Positions 14,279 to 26,600 of a stretch of 64,000 bases of DNA are shown one piece after another. Each line of letters starts with the position of its first letter. Position 1 is the stretch's first letter. A model generated the notes under the pieces. It did not search any database. It saw nothing but the letters and a program-made list of their open reading frames with translations, and had not been told where the DNA came from. The position numbers were made by a program, and so were the translations under genes. This DNA is from Sclerurus mexicanus. Taxonomy: Eukaryota > Chordata > Aves > Passeriformes > Furnariidae. The stretch lies in NCBI GenBank assembly GCA_013396755.1, contig VWZF01004021.1, forward strand, positions 310,001 to 374,000. The letters are read 5' to 3'.

Positions 14279-14343
14279 CAGTGCAGGGGGGTTGGACCAC
14301 ATGCCCTGCAGAGATCCCTTCCAACCTTGACCAGCCTGTCACG
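14279..14343 (+). mobile_element. CR1 LINE 3' end fragment
   Basis: The text ggggggttggaccacatg, then agatcccttccaaccttgac and cagcctgtcacggtgtgag is a diverged CR1 3' terminus (canonical form: ttggactagatgatct ... cccttccaacct ... ctgtgattctgtg). It is short and 5'-truncated. Confidence 0.75.
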
Positions 14344-17300
14344 GTGTGAGAGCTGGATTTATGTGATTTGTTTCAGAGCCATCCCATACAGCATTTATAC
14401 ATCAGCGGACTTCTACCCCATATAGGTATTTCTGAACGTGCCATTGTAGAGGAATCCCCACCCCTAGTGGAGATTCCACAGGAGCTCTGTCCTGCTCAGA
14501 AGGAATTAGTGTTTTGTTTTTCTCTTGCTCCTTGAACTCACAGCACTGTGTGGAAAACATCTTTCCACTGGTGAAACGTATCTGGGGTTTTCTTGGTCGT
14601 CGTTTTTGTGGGCTTTTTGTTCTGGATTTGTTTTCGTGTTTTTCTTTAGATCTAATCGGTTTCAAGGAAAGATCAAAGAGTGGCAGCTAGGTCATGCAGG
14701 GAAAAATCCTCATTAAGAAACTCATTTCCAGAGCACTTTGGGAGATGGAGACTCACCTTTCATTAACATTGCCAGAACACTTGATTCGACGTCTCCCAGT
14801 TTTCCTGTAAGAATCTCAAGAAAACATCAGTTAAATGTCAAAGTTAGTTTCCATTTATAAACAGAACTAATTATATTCAGAAGATCTAGGTCAGTTTTCA
14901 TCTGCCTGAAGAGCAGCGCTGGAGTACTGCCCTGTGCTATTTGTTTTGAGAACGCGCCCTGCCTATTGCATGCAGGAATTCCTCCCTTTCTGGGGATAAT
15001 CTGTCCAGATATCAAGCTTAACGGTGTTTTAAACCTGCCAGCAACAAAAGCAGAGCTGCTCCGGGCGCTGCTTCCCCCTCGCTGGCGGGGCCGAGCGGAG
15101 GTGCCAGGCTGCCTCTGTTTACTGTCTGCCCAAATGAACTTTCCCCCAGCTCTCTGAAAGACCCTTCTGGTCTGGGAAGTGGCCCGCTATTGCCAGGGAA
15201 TGTTTTTGCAAGGCTGAAATGTGCTTAAGGATGCTATTATGTAACTGAGATAACGCTTCTCTGGAATTATCACAAATTATGATGGATAATAGCTACTAAA
15301 TGCTTGTCTAGAGAAAGTTGAAATGTCATGTGAAGAAGCTGAGAAGTAAACAAGCTCTTGTTACCTTGATCAGATATGTTTCTGAATACAGCAAGAGTTT
15401 TATATTTAGCTTTCTCTCCTCTTAGTGTGTAATCTGCTCTTGGAGCTTTTTATAAGTAGACTTTCCTAAGATCTGGAACAGCTACTGCCCTTCTTTGCCA
15501 GTAATTTCAAAGTCAAATATCAAAAGTACTAGGTAATGGAAGACATGCTTTTGTCTGAGCGTGAAGGAAATTCAAACCCCTTGCAAGGGTGGAGCAAGCG
15601 ATAGCACCTTTTTGGCAAGCAGTTAGTTGTCATTGTCACACACTGTTTCTTTATAGGAACCACAGTGGCCTATCTGGGAAAAAAATTAGTTTCTAGACTT
15701 CCACTGATTTCGTTTAAATATATGGAGGCTGTTCCTCCAGGAAGCCAGTGTATCCAGCAGTCCTCCTCTCTCTGGCCAAAGTCTTGCCCTTGCCAGTTAC
15801 CATCCCCAGCCCTGGTGCCTTGGAGCCTCTCTTGGTGACACCATGGCCATGTATCAGACCAGGCGTTTTGTTCTCTCACATTTTCTGAAATGCAGGGTAA
15901 GGGCTCATTAGCAGAGCCCCAGTAAATGTAAGCTCGGCTCCAAGTCTGTCGCTGTGCCTGTGTTTTGGTACAGAATGTGCTCAGGTCGGTGTCTGCTCTT
16001 GGTTGTGGGCATGTCCCTCTGCTGAGGACATTTGTCTTTAGCTGCCCAAATGAGAGGGTGCACGGCTCTTTGACCCCAAATCTAGACATCAAGTTACTTC
16101 AGCTTCAAGTTGCTCAAGGTTTTTTCTTGTAATAAGTTGATTTTGACATTTATTGCACACCGGCTTTTCTGCAGCTTCTGTTTTTTCTCTCCTGTTGCTA
16201 AATGGTGGGGCTGGGCAGATTAGGAAATGGATTTCCTCTCTCAGAGACTGAGTAACTGTGTGTCTTGATGCTCAGTTTCACCTCGCTGGGACTACACGAG
16301 TTGTAAAGCCTGTGTACCTGTACTGGGCAGTCTTAAAAACTTCTGGCAGGCAGTGGTAGCTTTGGTGGTCAAACTGATTTTCTGCTGTTGTAGGAGTTGT
16401 TGGGTCATAATTCATCATCAGCATATTGGTCACATGAGGTGTGAATACAGACATGGAAACCTTTTGGGTGGTGAGTTTAGAGGAGAGGAAAGTTTCCTGC
16501 TGTCTTAGAGTCTCGCATGCCAGGTTTACTCTAATACGTATTATGGGTGTCTTTTTGCTGAAATAAATGTGCAGCTTCTTTGTGTAAAGTGGGAGCCTGT
16601 ATCCTTCATTAATGGCTGGAAAGTTCCAGCGCCTTGTTTCTGGCTTCTTGGGGTTTCATGCTAATGCTTTGCCTAAAAGCCAAGGATAAGGAAGATAGAA
16701 TTTCACTTGATATAGGAAATGGCTCATAAACTAGCTGAAAGATGATTCCTGGTGGTTTCATGGATAGAGGAGGTGTCTGGTTTCCTCTCTTCCAAGAATG
16801 GAGAAGGTATCAGTGAAAATGGATTCCCAAGCCAATGGGCAACAATGCTTGCTGGGCTTCAACATGATTGCTGCCTTTTTAAACTGGACATTTAAGATGA
16901 TGGCTGCAAAGCACCCTTACAGGCAAGGTGACGTAGTGGTTCTCAAGGCTGAGCCCTGCAAGCTCTCCCTTTGCAGAGCTCCTCCAGAACAGTGGCACTG
17001 GGGCAGGCAGAGGCTCAGGAAAGCTCTTTCCCTGGTCATTCAATGCAAAACCAGTTTGGGAATAGGTGTGTTAGGACTGCCGTGTGTGGGTTGCTGACCA
17101 TGGCCTTGAGTCACAGTGGCTTAAGTGGGGAGAACCATCCTGTGATGATTCTTCCTGGTGTTCTTTTGTCTTTAAACACAAAAACTGAGTTCTTTGACAA
17201 CTTTGATTTTAAATAGCTGGGACTTGAAGAAAACATATCACGAGACAGAGCACAAGATCTCTTAATGCCACACACATCACTTTATGTGGTTGCAGTGCAC

Positions 17301-17516
17301 TGGTGGAGTTTATGACAGTGTAATTTGGCACGTGTAGGGGAAAGAAGAAAAACAAAAGGCATAGCTCTGGCTACAGGATCAAAGGGTTTGATGCAATGGC
17401 ATTGCATTTGCTTGACTTTGTTTTAATCAAGTTGTATATACAGATAATGTAGAAATAACAGTGTAATAAAGAGTTGTGGTAATTGATCCTTCTGCTCTTT
17501 TCTCTTTTAATTAAAG

Positions 17517-17643
17517 CTGGCCTTTGCCGGAGTTTGACCCAAGTCAGATCCGACTGATCGTGTATCAGGACTGTGAGAGAAGAGGACGGAATGTCTTGTT
17601 TGATTCCAGCGCTAAAAGAAAAATAGAGGATGTTTCGGTGTCG
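17517..17643 (+). CDS. FNIP1: FNIP1 exon 2
   Basis: 127 nt: the last base of a split Ser codon plus 42 codons, [13 protein letters not shown] to IEDVSVS (about residues 32-73). The acceptor is ttaaag and the donor gtgagtg. It opens the FNIP_N longin-like region; [18 protein letters not shown] is the hallmark start shared by FNIP1 and FNIP2. Phase 2 at the 5' end fits an upstream exon ending in AG. Confidence 0.97.
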
Positions 17644-20600
17644 GTGAGTGCTGCTGATTTCCATGTTTATAGTCTGCATTTTTTCAGACGGCCGGATCGA
17701 TAAAGCACATATGCTCTGCTTTATTCACATTGACATTTAAACGTCGGTTATGTGCAGGGCTATATTTAAATGCTTGTTAAGTTGCAAATTATTCAGGCTT
17801 CAGTGATTTCACTCTTACCAGCTTTAAATACTGTAGTGATCTCTTTATCCTGAGGCTCATCTACTTCCTGCTCCTTCAGCGAGAAGGGTTCCTTCCTGGG
17901 GCTGCAGCAGGCAGTGCTGGGGGTTGAGCAGGGCCGGAACTGGTATTTATGGATCTGCTTTTGAGCTGTGGTGGGGTCTGCATTCATAATCGGAAGGTCC
18001 TCCCAGTCCTGTGTCCTCTTGTGTCCGGGTTGTTTAGCTTTTGCCAGTTGTTGTTTGTATTCTTGTTGACAGTTTTTTCACACAAAGTTACTTGAAAACT
18101 TTTCCTCTGTTTTTTGTTTTGGCATGGCTTGCATGGTAATCTATTAATTGAAACTGTAATGGATGCGGTCAGATGAGGATACTTCCTTCTAAGGGCTCTG
18201 GCCAGGAGATTAATTTCTAGCCACAGTGCTATTGTAAGTGCTGGTGTGAGGTTGGACAACTTATTTCGCTGCTTGGAACTTCCTTTTTACCATCTCTAAA
18301 AGCATTCACAAACCATTTTAAGCTCTGGAAGCAGAAAGCATGGTGCAAACTGAAATTTATGATTCCAGTTGCTTTTACCTGTAGGACGTGCTGAGGTCCT
18401 TCTGTGAGCAGGAGTACACAAAATAACGCATTCCCCCAAGCCCTGCTTTTCCTGCTGGCTACTGGAGTAGAGCCAGAAGATTGGTCATGCGGCTTTGCAA
18501 ACTCTTCCAGCCTGTGGCTGAGAGCTGCCAGCCTGGGGTGCTCCTCACCCTGGTCCTGGGTGCTGCCTGTGTCCAATGGTCAAAGCTCTGAAGTGAGTTT
18601 GTGTCTTACCAGGCACAAAACTCCAGGCTTCTCCATTGCCTACTCCAGTGCTTTTATAGCCATGAATCAAGATCCCAATTTCCTGGTTCTTACAGAGAAT
18701 TTGTGAAGTAAAGAAAGTTTCACAAGTGTTGAAAAAAAATGCATCTTTCCTTTTAATTTAAACTTGTTAGAATGGCTTTATTAGTTCCTGTTCTTACAGG
18801 TGTTCTTGCCAAGAAAACGGGTTTTTAAAGACAAGAGATCTTTACAAGTGGTTTATTGGTATGAATTGCTGGCTGTGCTTATCACTATTACTTCATTAGT
18901 CAGAAAGTATTACTTCATTAATAAAAAAGACGTGCAGTGTAATTCCTCTTGCCGTATTTCAATTAATTTCTTGAAAGCCTAAAGCCTCCTTAAGATAGAT
19001 GTGTGCTTGCACACTGAACTTGCAAACTGCACTGGTTGGGTTATTTCAGAAAGATGATTGACTGGGGCAGCTCAACTACAAGAGGATAAATGGCTGATAA
19101 TGGAGCTGATGTGGTTCCATATTAATGTCTCCTTTCTTTTTCTCTGCTGGAGGGAGGGAAACAGCTGTAGTCACCATCTCTGTGAAATGAGTACATGGGA
19201 CTGGTGGAGAAAAACTGTTCCCGGGCCATTTGAAATACCCAGAACTCCTCTCTAGGAACTTGAGATATTTCTTATTTTTCATGGTATTAGGAGACTTTGA
19301 AAGAGGATATATTGACACATTTGCTTGCCATGATACCTGCCTTCTGCAGCACTCAGAAAACGTCATGTGAGGCAAAACTTGTAAACCAAAACTTTGCAGG
19401 TAAAAACGTGCAGGAGAGTCCTCAGAGTCCTCAGCTTGACTGGCACTGAGCTCAGTACAGGCTTGGGCAGTCAGCAGGACGTGCTGGCCATTTTCAAGGA
19501 ATTGCATTGTTTATTTTTCTCGCTCTTTATCATGATTTTCATTACCAAAGACACACCCTGCCTGTACAAAGCCAGATCTTGGCTCTAAGCACATTCCAAG
19601 GCACCCTTGCCCTTTTGCAGCAGGCCGTGTGTGGGCTGGGCACTCTCCCTTCTGAAAGGGTGTCTGTTCAGCACCCCACAAAAGCCAGTGCTTTCTGCAT
19701 CTCTTCCCCTCCCATTTCCTAACGTGATTTATACCTCTGGATTTGCAAATAACACGGAGGGTGGGGGCAGATGTGCAAGGGTGCCTGGCAGTGGCCAGAC
19801 TGTTCTGGTTGAAGTCTAGCCAGTCTAATGTGGAGAACCGAGAGGGTTTCGGTTTGCTTTGTGTTGCTGTGCTCTTCAGTTCCCATTTTCTGTTGCTTAT
19901 GAGACATGAAAGCAATTATAATTTAAGAGTTGTATGCCTGCAGCAAGGTGAGATATATTTTGGTCTGTTTTAAATGTCTAATCTCTACACATGTCAAGAG
20001 TAGTGTGCAGTGGACCAGGGTTGAACATGGCTCAGGCATTTGAATTCTGTAAGGGAACGTGTGGCTGTAAAATTTAAGGAGCATCAGAACAAACCTTTCC
20101 AGACACAAATGTTTCAAGAAATAAAACAACAAGCTCTGACTTTCTGATGGGTGAAAACGGCTGAGTTTGTGCTCACACCAAGCTGGGCTCTAAATAGTAA
20201 AGCATTACAAGTTCATCTTACCCATGAGGGAAATGTGACTCTAACACAAATGAGGACTTTGTGTTTTCCCTGGGCGTTAAATCAGCCCTTCGTGTCTTCC
20301 GGGAGGTAACGTTAGGGGAACAGGAATTCGGGGAGGGATTGCGCAGCAGGACACGGAAGGCAGCTCAGAGTTTGCGGCATGGCCAGTGTGATGGCTGAGT
20401 TGCTCAGGAGAAGTCGTGTTTTCCCCAGGTCTTGCTGGAGTTAAACTCGGCCGGGGCAGCTGAGCAGCAGGCTGGTGACTCGGAGGGCTGGCGGCTATTC
20501 CCAACGCCGGGAATGTTGGCCCGGGGCTGTGCCAGGCGTTCCCACCGAGGTCCACAGCTGTGGGCACTTGGCATGGGGCAGGCAGAGAGATCCCCTTTGT

Positions 20601-23600
20601 GAGTCCTATACCTTTTTTGGTGCTAAGTAGGAGAGGTCCTTCCCTGGTGTTCCAGGGGATGGGCTATTGACCAGCCGGGCTCTGGAAGCAGAGGGGAAAG
20701 GCTGCTGCCTCCTGAGCATCAGAAGATTGGATAACTCCTATGTCTGAGTTCTTCCAGGATATCCCAGGAGAGAGTGGCTGACCTTTCCAGCCCTGTGACA
20801 CCAGGTCATGAGCAAAGGGATCAGAACAGGCATTTGCACATGGCATGTACCAGGGCAGTGTGTGGTATGAGGAGCAGACATTACTGATGCCTTTACTACA
20901 CAGCCTCATCCCCACCCAAACATTCACATCCTTTGGAACTTTGGGTATCAAAGTGCTTCTAGGGGCAAGCTTGTGGGTTTGAGCCTCTGTCTCCCCTAGA
21001 GAGTTATTTTTTTGTTCCTCATAGCAGTGTCTCATTTCCAATGACACTGTATTACTTAATTTGCAGGTGATAGTATTACAACCTGTGACTGGTTTCTACT
21101 AGAAGAGTCATTTCTGTGCTTGTCTGCTCCTTTTCCTCCATTACCTCCTCTCCTGCTGCTGGTGCTGCTCTCTCTGTGCTGCTGGGTTACACCCCATGAA
21201 TGCCAGTGTGCAAAGGCCAGCTGGAGAATGAGGAGTTTGCCTCCACGGGCCGGCAGCTGGTTGGGATAAGGATGCCATGGAAATGGTGCCACGAGGGAGG
21301 AGTGGGGAGGAAAGGGAAGCAGGAGCTGGGAAGGAGAACCTTGTGTCATGGCATCCTTGTGGCAGGTGGAGAATGTTCAGGGACAGGCATTAACTGTCCC
21401 GTTTTGCTGGTTTCCTTTTTGTGTTGTCCACTGGGGATTGATGTCCCAGTGGTTACCATTTGGGATCTGGCTGAAAAGAGGTGCTGATGGACGTGTGAGT
21501 GCTAAAAGATTTCCTCAGCCTAAAGATCAGCGTGGAGGAGGGAGGGGTGTCAAGGGACCATGAGGAAGAGGAGGGAGGAAGGAAAGGAAGAGCCAAACTG
21601 CACAGTGCAGAGCAGGGCTCTCGAGTTCTGGGTGTGTGGCAGGGAGGGGGGAAAGACAAGGAATCAGAGAGGGGCAGTGACTCGTTGCCAGGACTCGGAG
21701 GCAGAAGGGGATTTTCAGAAGCAGCGTTTGTTTTGCTCTTTTGAAGAAATGAAAGAGAAAGAGTGACCTGGGGATGCAGAATTTGAGACCTAGACGTGCA
21801 GTAATGAATTTGGATTTGGGGAGTGCAAAGTTCACTTTTTCCATGTAACCTGGTTGTCTTTATATTCGGGATAATTTCACTGAAAGGTCACATGATATTT
21901 GATCTCCTACAGCGGCAATTTCTTTTACTCCAAATGTCATATTTATCCCAAAGTAGAGAAGTGGCATGCTGTTTGAAACAAGCCAGGATTAGCCACATGT
22001 TCTAATATACTTCAGCACTGGATAAATGTTGAACAGCAAATTGCTTTGAGGGATTAGTAATTGGATAGCGAGCCTTTTGCTTTTAGGTGAGTTGTGTGAA
22101 ATGGAGACTCTGGACTCTGTCTGGCTCTCGGGGCAGGTTTGCAGTGAGCCAGGCTGAGCAGATGGATAAAGCTGTAAGCACAGAGATCAAGTCCCACCTT
22201 CTTAGCTCTGCTTATTCTCTCTAAACAGAAATGGAAAAATACTAGTGGAGTGGGGGAGCACGGGGCTGTCTCGACTTCTTTCAGTGACTTCTTTCAGTGA
22301 CCTCAGTGACCTCTGAGTAACAGAGGAACTTGACAACTCTGGAAAGAAAGGGAGACTGCAGCACTTGACAGCTGCACTTTAAGAAAGATACCTGGATCTT
22401 TACAGCAGCATTGGAGGGGAGGGATGAATAATGCCTGGTCAGATTACTCCCATGTCCTGCGCGGATGCATACACTTAATTGCACGTTCGGACAAATGCCT
22501 ATTAATGCAGCAAAAGAGTTAATTTTTCTGTTTTGTTTGCATTTTTCAGCTTTGCTGAAAAACCTGTTCTGGAAATGAGGTACAGAGCTCTTGAAGAGTA
22601 GCAACTTTGCTTGGAAATACAGGTTTCTCTATCACTGGCACCACAATGGTATTTGAGCACCTGCTGTTCAGAGAGGTAGAAAAGAGGAAAGCATACGATG
22701 ACATTTCTCTTTCCTTCTGTCACTCACAGCCCTAACACACCTACACACAGTCTGATTTAGTTCAACACACCAGGCTCCTTTCAATTTTCTTACTATCTGT
22801 GAACCAAAACCTGCCCAGCAGAAATTCCTCTTCCTGTTCACAGCACTGGGCATGTTTTTTCCACTTACTGAGGAGATCACTGACCGTGTGGCAAAGAGTC
22901 AAAGGTCTTTGCTGACAGATGTGGAGAAAAGAGACTCCAGAGGAAGAACTGAGGAAGAAAACTCCTTTGTACCCCGTCGTGCTATAAAGGCATTTTACTC
23001 CAAGTTATCTTCAGAACTACCTGACAGGTCTCCAAGACTTTCAGCAAACGATGACCTCTAATGTAAGAACTGGGACTGCCAGAAGTCTTTGGAGCTGGGT
23101 GGTATCTGCAGTGAGCTGGCAGGGAGAGAACAAAGAGTGTGGCCCCAGCAGGGAGAGCTGTGGCAGGCAGGATCCACGGCATCCTTCCAGCAGATGTTCT
23201 GCTCTCCAGCAAGAGAGGGCATTTCAGAGCACTCCAGCAGCACCTTGCCTGGGGATCTCATGTGATGCAGCTACGTCTAATTGGAAAGAAAAGTCACAAC
23301 TTTGAAACTTTCCCTTGTACAGTTCTTAAATAATTAGGTTATCTTTTTATTTTTGGAAACCTGGCTTGAGTATCTTTGGACTATTCTGTTGGAATGCAAG
23401 TAATCCCACTCCTTTGATGCATAATATCTTGAGGTTTGTAGCATCTAAAATTTCTCTGGCATTTGGAGTCAGAAACTGAGGAGGGAAGGGTCGCTGCAGG
23501 TACTTGATCTCATTGTCCGACAAGTTCTCTTAAGCACATGCTAGAATTGTAAAAGAGCAAACACCAAAATTCATCACTGATCTGTATTTTAGGAGGGATA

Positions 23601-26600
23601 TACTGTTCACAAGGTTCTGAAAAGTGGTGGCTGAAAGATCCTGACCTCCTTTAAAGACTCCTTGCAGGAGTTTTGGTTCATTAAATTCCGCTGCCAAGAC
23701 CAAACAGCCATTTTCCTGGTTGCTATTTAAATTAGGCAACTTTTACTTCAAGTTTCCAGCCTCCCCAGTGGATCTGGGGAAAGCTGCTGTGCACAAAAAT
23801 GCAGGGATAATGAGAATGAATGATTTAAAAGTAATTAATTTGCAAACTTAGCCTATTCTTTTTAATGCACTGTATGCTTTTTCTCTTGTAAAGCCAGTAA
23901 ATGCATTTCTACAGTCTCAAGGAAGCTTAGTTCTAATTGCAACTTTTTAGAAGGAACTTTCAACATCTGATGGAAAATGCAAGCTGAAATGTGGTTTGCC
24001 TGCAAAAGCTGCTGTAACCCTGTGGATTGTGTGCGGTTTTATCACATGATGCTTGCCTAGCCTAGGACATTGTTGTTTGTGTCAGAGATAAAATGCAATT
24101 CTAGTTCACGAGTTCCTACTGGAGTCATATGATGATCATTCACATGTTCCAGCCATTGTGCACTGTGCTCAGGCCACAGATCCTCACCAGCCCTCAGCAA
24201 ATGTCCCTGGTGCAGGAATTCAGCTGCTCACCCCGCGTGGTGTCGCAAGGGGAGGGTGTTCCAGCGTGTCAGGGGAGCACAGCTCTGTGACAGCGAACAC
24301 TCCCCTCCCTCTGCCGCGGAACTGCTGACTTCTCTGGTCCTTGGTCCTTGAGGCTCTCCGAGGCAGCAGCTCTCCAAGGGAGCAGCAGTGCAGGCTGCCA
24401 CGTGGGGCTCTGTAATCTGGGCATTTTCTGCTGCTTTGCTAAATCTCACCAACAATTAGGGCCAAATTCAAGTCGCTCTCCCTAAAAAAGTAGCGTGGAC
24501 AGCCTAGGACAGAGGCATGGGATTCCCATCATACCCCTCCTCAAAATCCACCCACAGCCGTAAGGCCAGCCACCTTCTTGTGCAATTGTTCCTGATTATT
24601 GAGCAGAGTCGTGGAATTACCATCCTGTGCCTTGGCTGTTTCACACTTTCCTTTGCGCCTTTTCCTTTTTTTCATAGCTATTGAGCCATATTCATGTTTC
24701 TGGATGAAGGGAGAGCTTGTGGTGTGGGGCTGTGAGCCCAGAGATGGAGCTGTGACACACAACAGCCCTTCTGTGTTCCCATCTGTCCCGTGAACCTTGC
24801 TTCCAGCAGACTTCACTTCCAGCTTGCTCTCACTGGTTTGGTGATTGTGTAGGAAATGTTAATTGAGGAAGTCTTAGGGCAGAGTTGGGATGGAATTTCG
24901 AGCAGTGTAGACTATTTCTGTCTCCCAGCGCTGCCCACCAGCAGATGTAAATAATGCCAACCTTATGGGGGTGTGCTGAAGTGTAAGGAGTGTGTGAAAA
25001 ATACATTGAGATCTTTAGGTGAAGAGGGTTGGCAATGCCAGTGCGGGTGTAAACAGCATTAGTTTATGTGGATGCTGATTCTGCTTGGGCTGCTGAGATT
25101 CACAAGGGAAGTCACAAGTGTTTTCAAACAGTGAATGGAGCAGTAGTGGAGAATGGAGCAGTAGTGGAGCACCTCCTGTGCCAGTGTTTGATAATACTGT
25201 GTGTGGGGAGCGCATCCTTTACATCAGTCCCAGCTCCATCTGGGTCCTTCAAACTCCCTCTTCTGCTCTGCTTTCTGCCTGAATCTCCCTCAGAATTCAC
25301 CGTTTGGATTGATTCCCCATCATTTTGTGAAACTTTTCTGGCTTCTCTGTAACACTAACTGTTTTCAACTTCACAATTCCCTCACTCTGAAAACACAAGG
25401 AATGTGTCACCTCTGTGCCACTCTTTAAAAAGACTGGGGAGATTATACACAGCTAGGGAGAGATCTGTAAGAACCAGAATCTTTTCTCTTCTCTTATCCC
25501 TGTAACATGAATCTCCTGAATTCCGTGTTATTCTTGCTTGATTATTTATGGTGAACTGCTCCTTCCCCGTGTGCCCATCACTGCTGTGGCACCTCTGCCC
25601 CGGCAGGCACAGGGAGCAAGATGAAGACAGCTGGAAACACTTTGCTGCCATCCTCTCTCCTAATCCTGGGTCTAAAAAAGTAATTTGTAAAGCTTCAGAG
25701 ATGGATGGCTACTTAGGAAAACAGAACTGGAGAGACCTGGTGGCTCCTGACTAACTGGAACTAAAGGAGCTCAACTTTGCTTTGTACAGCCAGGCTGCAA
25801 GAGACATGGCTATGTACTCTGTTACCTGTTTCTCTGGGGCATAAGCCTTTCAGCTGCCAGTGTCTTACCTAAACAGGTAAGTGCAATGCTGCTGACAGCG
25901 ATTTCAGGTCGTGGGTCTTAGTGTGTCACATGTATTGTCTTTATTTCAGAAACTCTGCAGCGATGCTCAGGTGAGAGTGTTTGGGAAATGTTGCCAACTG
26001 AAGCCTGGAGGAGATAGCTCTTCTTCCTTGGATAGCTCAATCAATTCATCCTCCTCATTCTCTGATCCAAAAGAACAATGCCCAAAATACCAGGTGAGTC
26101 ACTTTTCCTTTTTTTTTTTTTTTGCATAATCCATTTCAAATACTAACAGCACGTGAGGTACTGCCTGTTTTAAAATGCTTTAAGTGAGAGGCTGGCGGTG
26201 GAGAGCAGCTTTCAGTCAGAATCAGGCTTTGGTTCTGACTCAGGAATGTTTCGTGCTGTAGCTCTGGGTTTGAAGAAGTCTAGAAGCAGCCAGCTGTTTC
26301 TCTCAGGACGTGTCTTGAATGGCAGTGATTTCTGCAGGGCGTTTGTCATGTCTCGTGACCCAGGTGATAACACTCGTTCAGTACAGTCAGACTCGGCTCA
26401 AATATCTTATCTTGGTGTAGATGAAGGAGTTTAGTTTACTTTATTGCTAAAGGCCAGGGAAATAACAGAGAGACACACTATCTGTAGGGACAGTCTGTGT
26501 AACAGCTTTATAACAAGGGATTCAGTGCACTTGAGTTCCATTTTACATAAGAGATTTTGGCCATGAGAGTAGCAGAGTCATCTGACACGGATATATTTCT

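Larger units (their letters stand above)
1..17516 (+). other. FNIP1: FNIP1 intron 1 (3' part)
   Basis: No FNIP1 exon 1 coding text (about 31 residues ending just before WPLPEF) is found here, and no other recognisable gene. The segment ends in the exon 2 acceptor, a T-rich tract followed by ttaaag. Open frames are all short (under 170 codons) and lack domain similarity. It contains two CR1 tails (2023-2114, 14279-14343), a CpG island with a G-rich minisatellite near 10.4-10.7 kb, an AT-rich block at 10.9-11.5 kb, and a mildly CpG-enriched patch at 12000-12180. The rest is unremarkable AT-leaning DNA. Confidence 0.85.
17644..25949 (+). other. FNIP1: FNIP1 intron 2
   Basis: 8.3 kb bounded by gtgagtg and tttatttcag. 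No coding similarity is seen. Notable contents are a moderately CpG-enriched stretch near 20270-20560, a purine-rich plus-strand tract at about 21530-21670, a short imperfect direct repeat of tcagtgac at 22280-22312 and a 17-bp duplication at 25132-25170. Confidence 0.9.
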
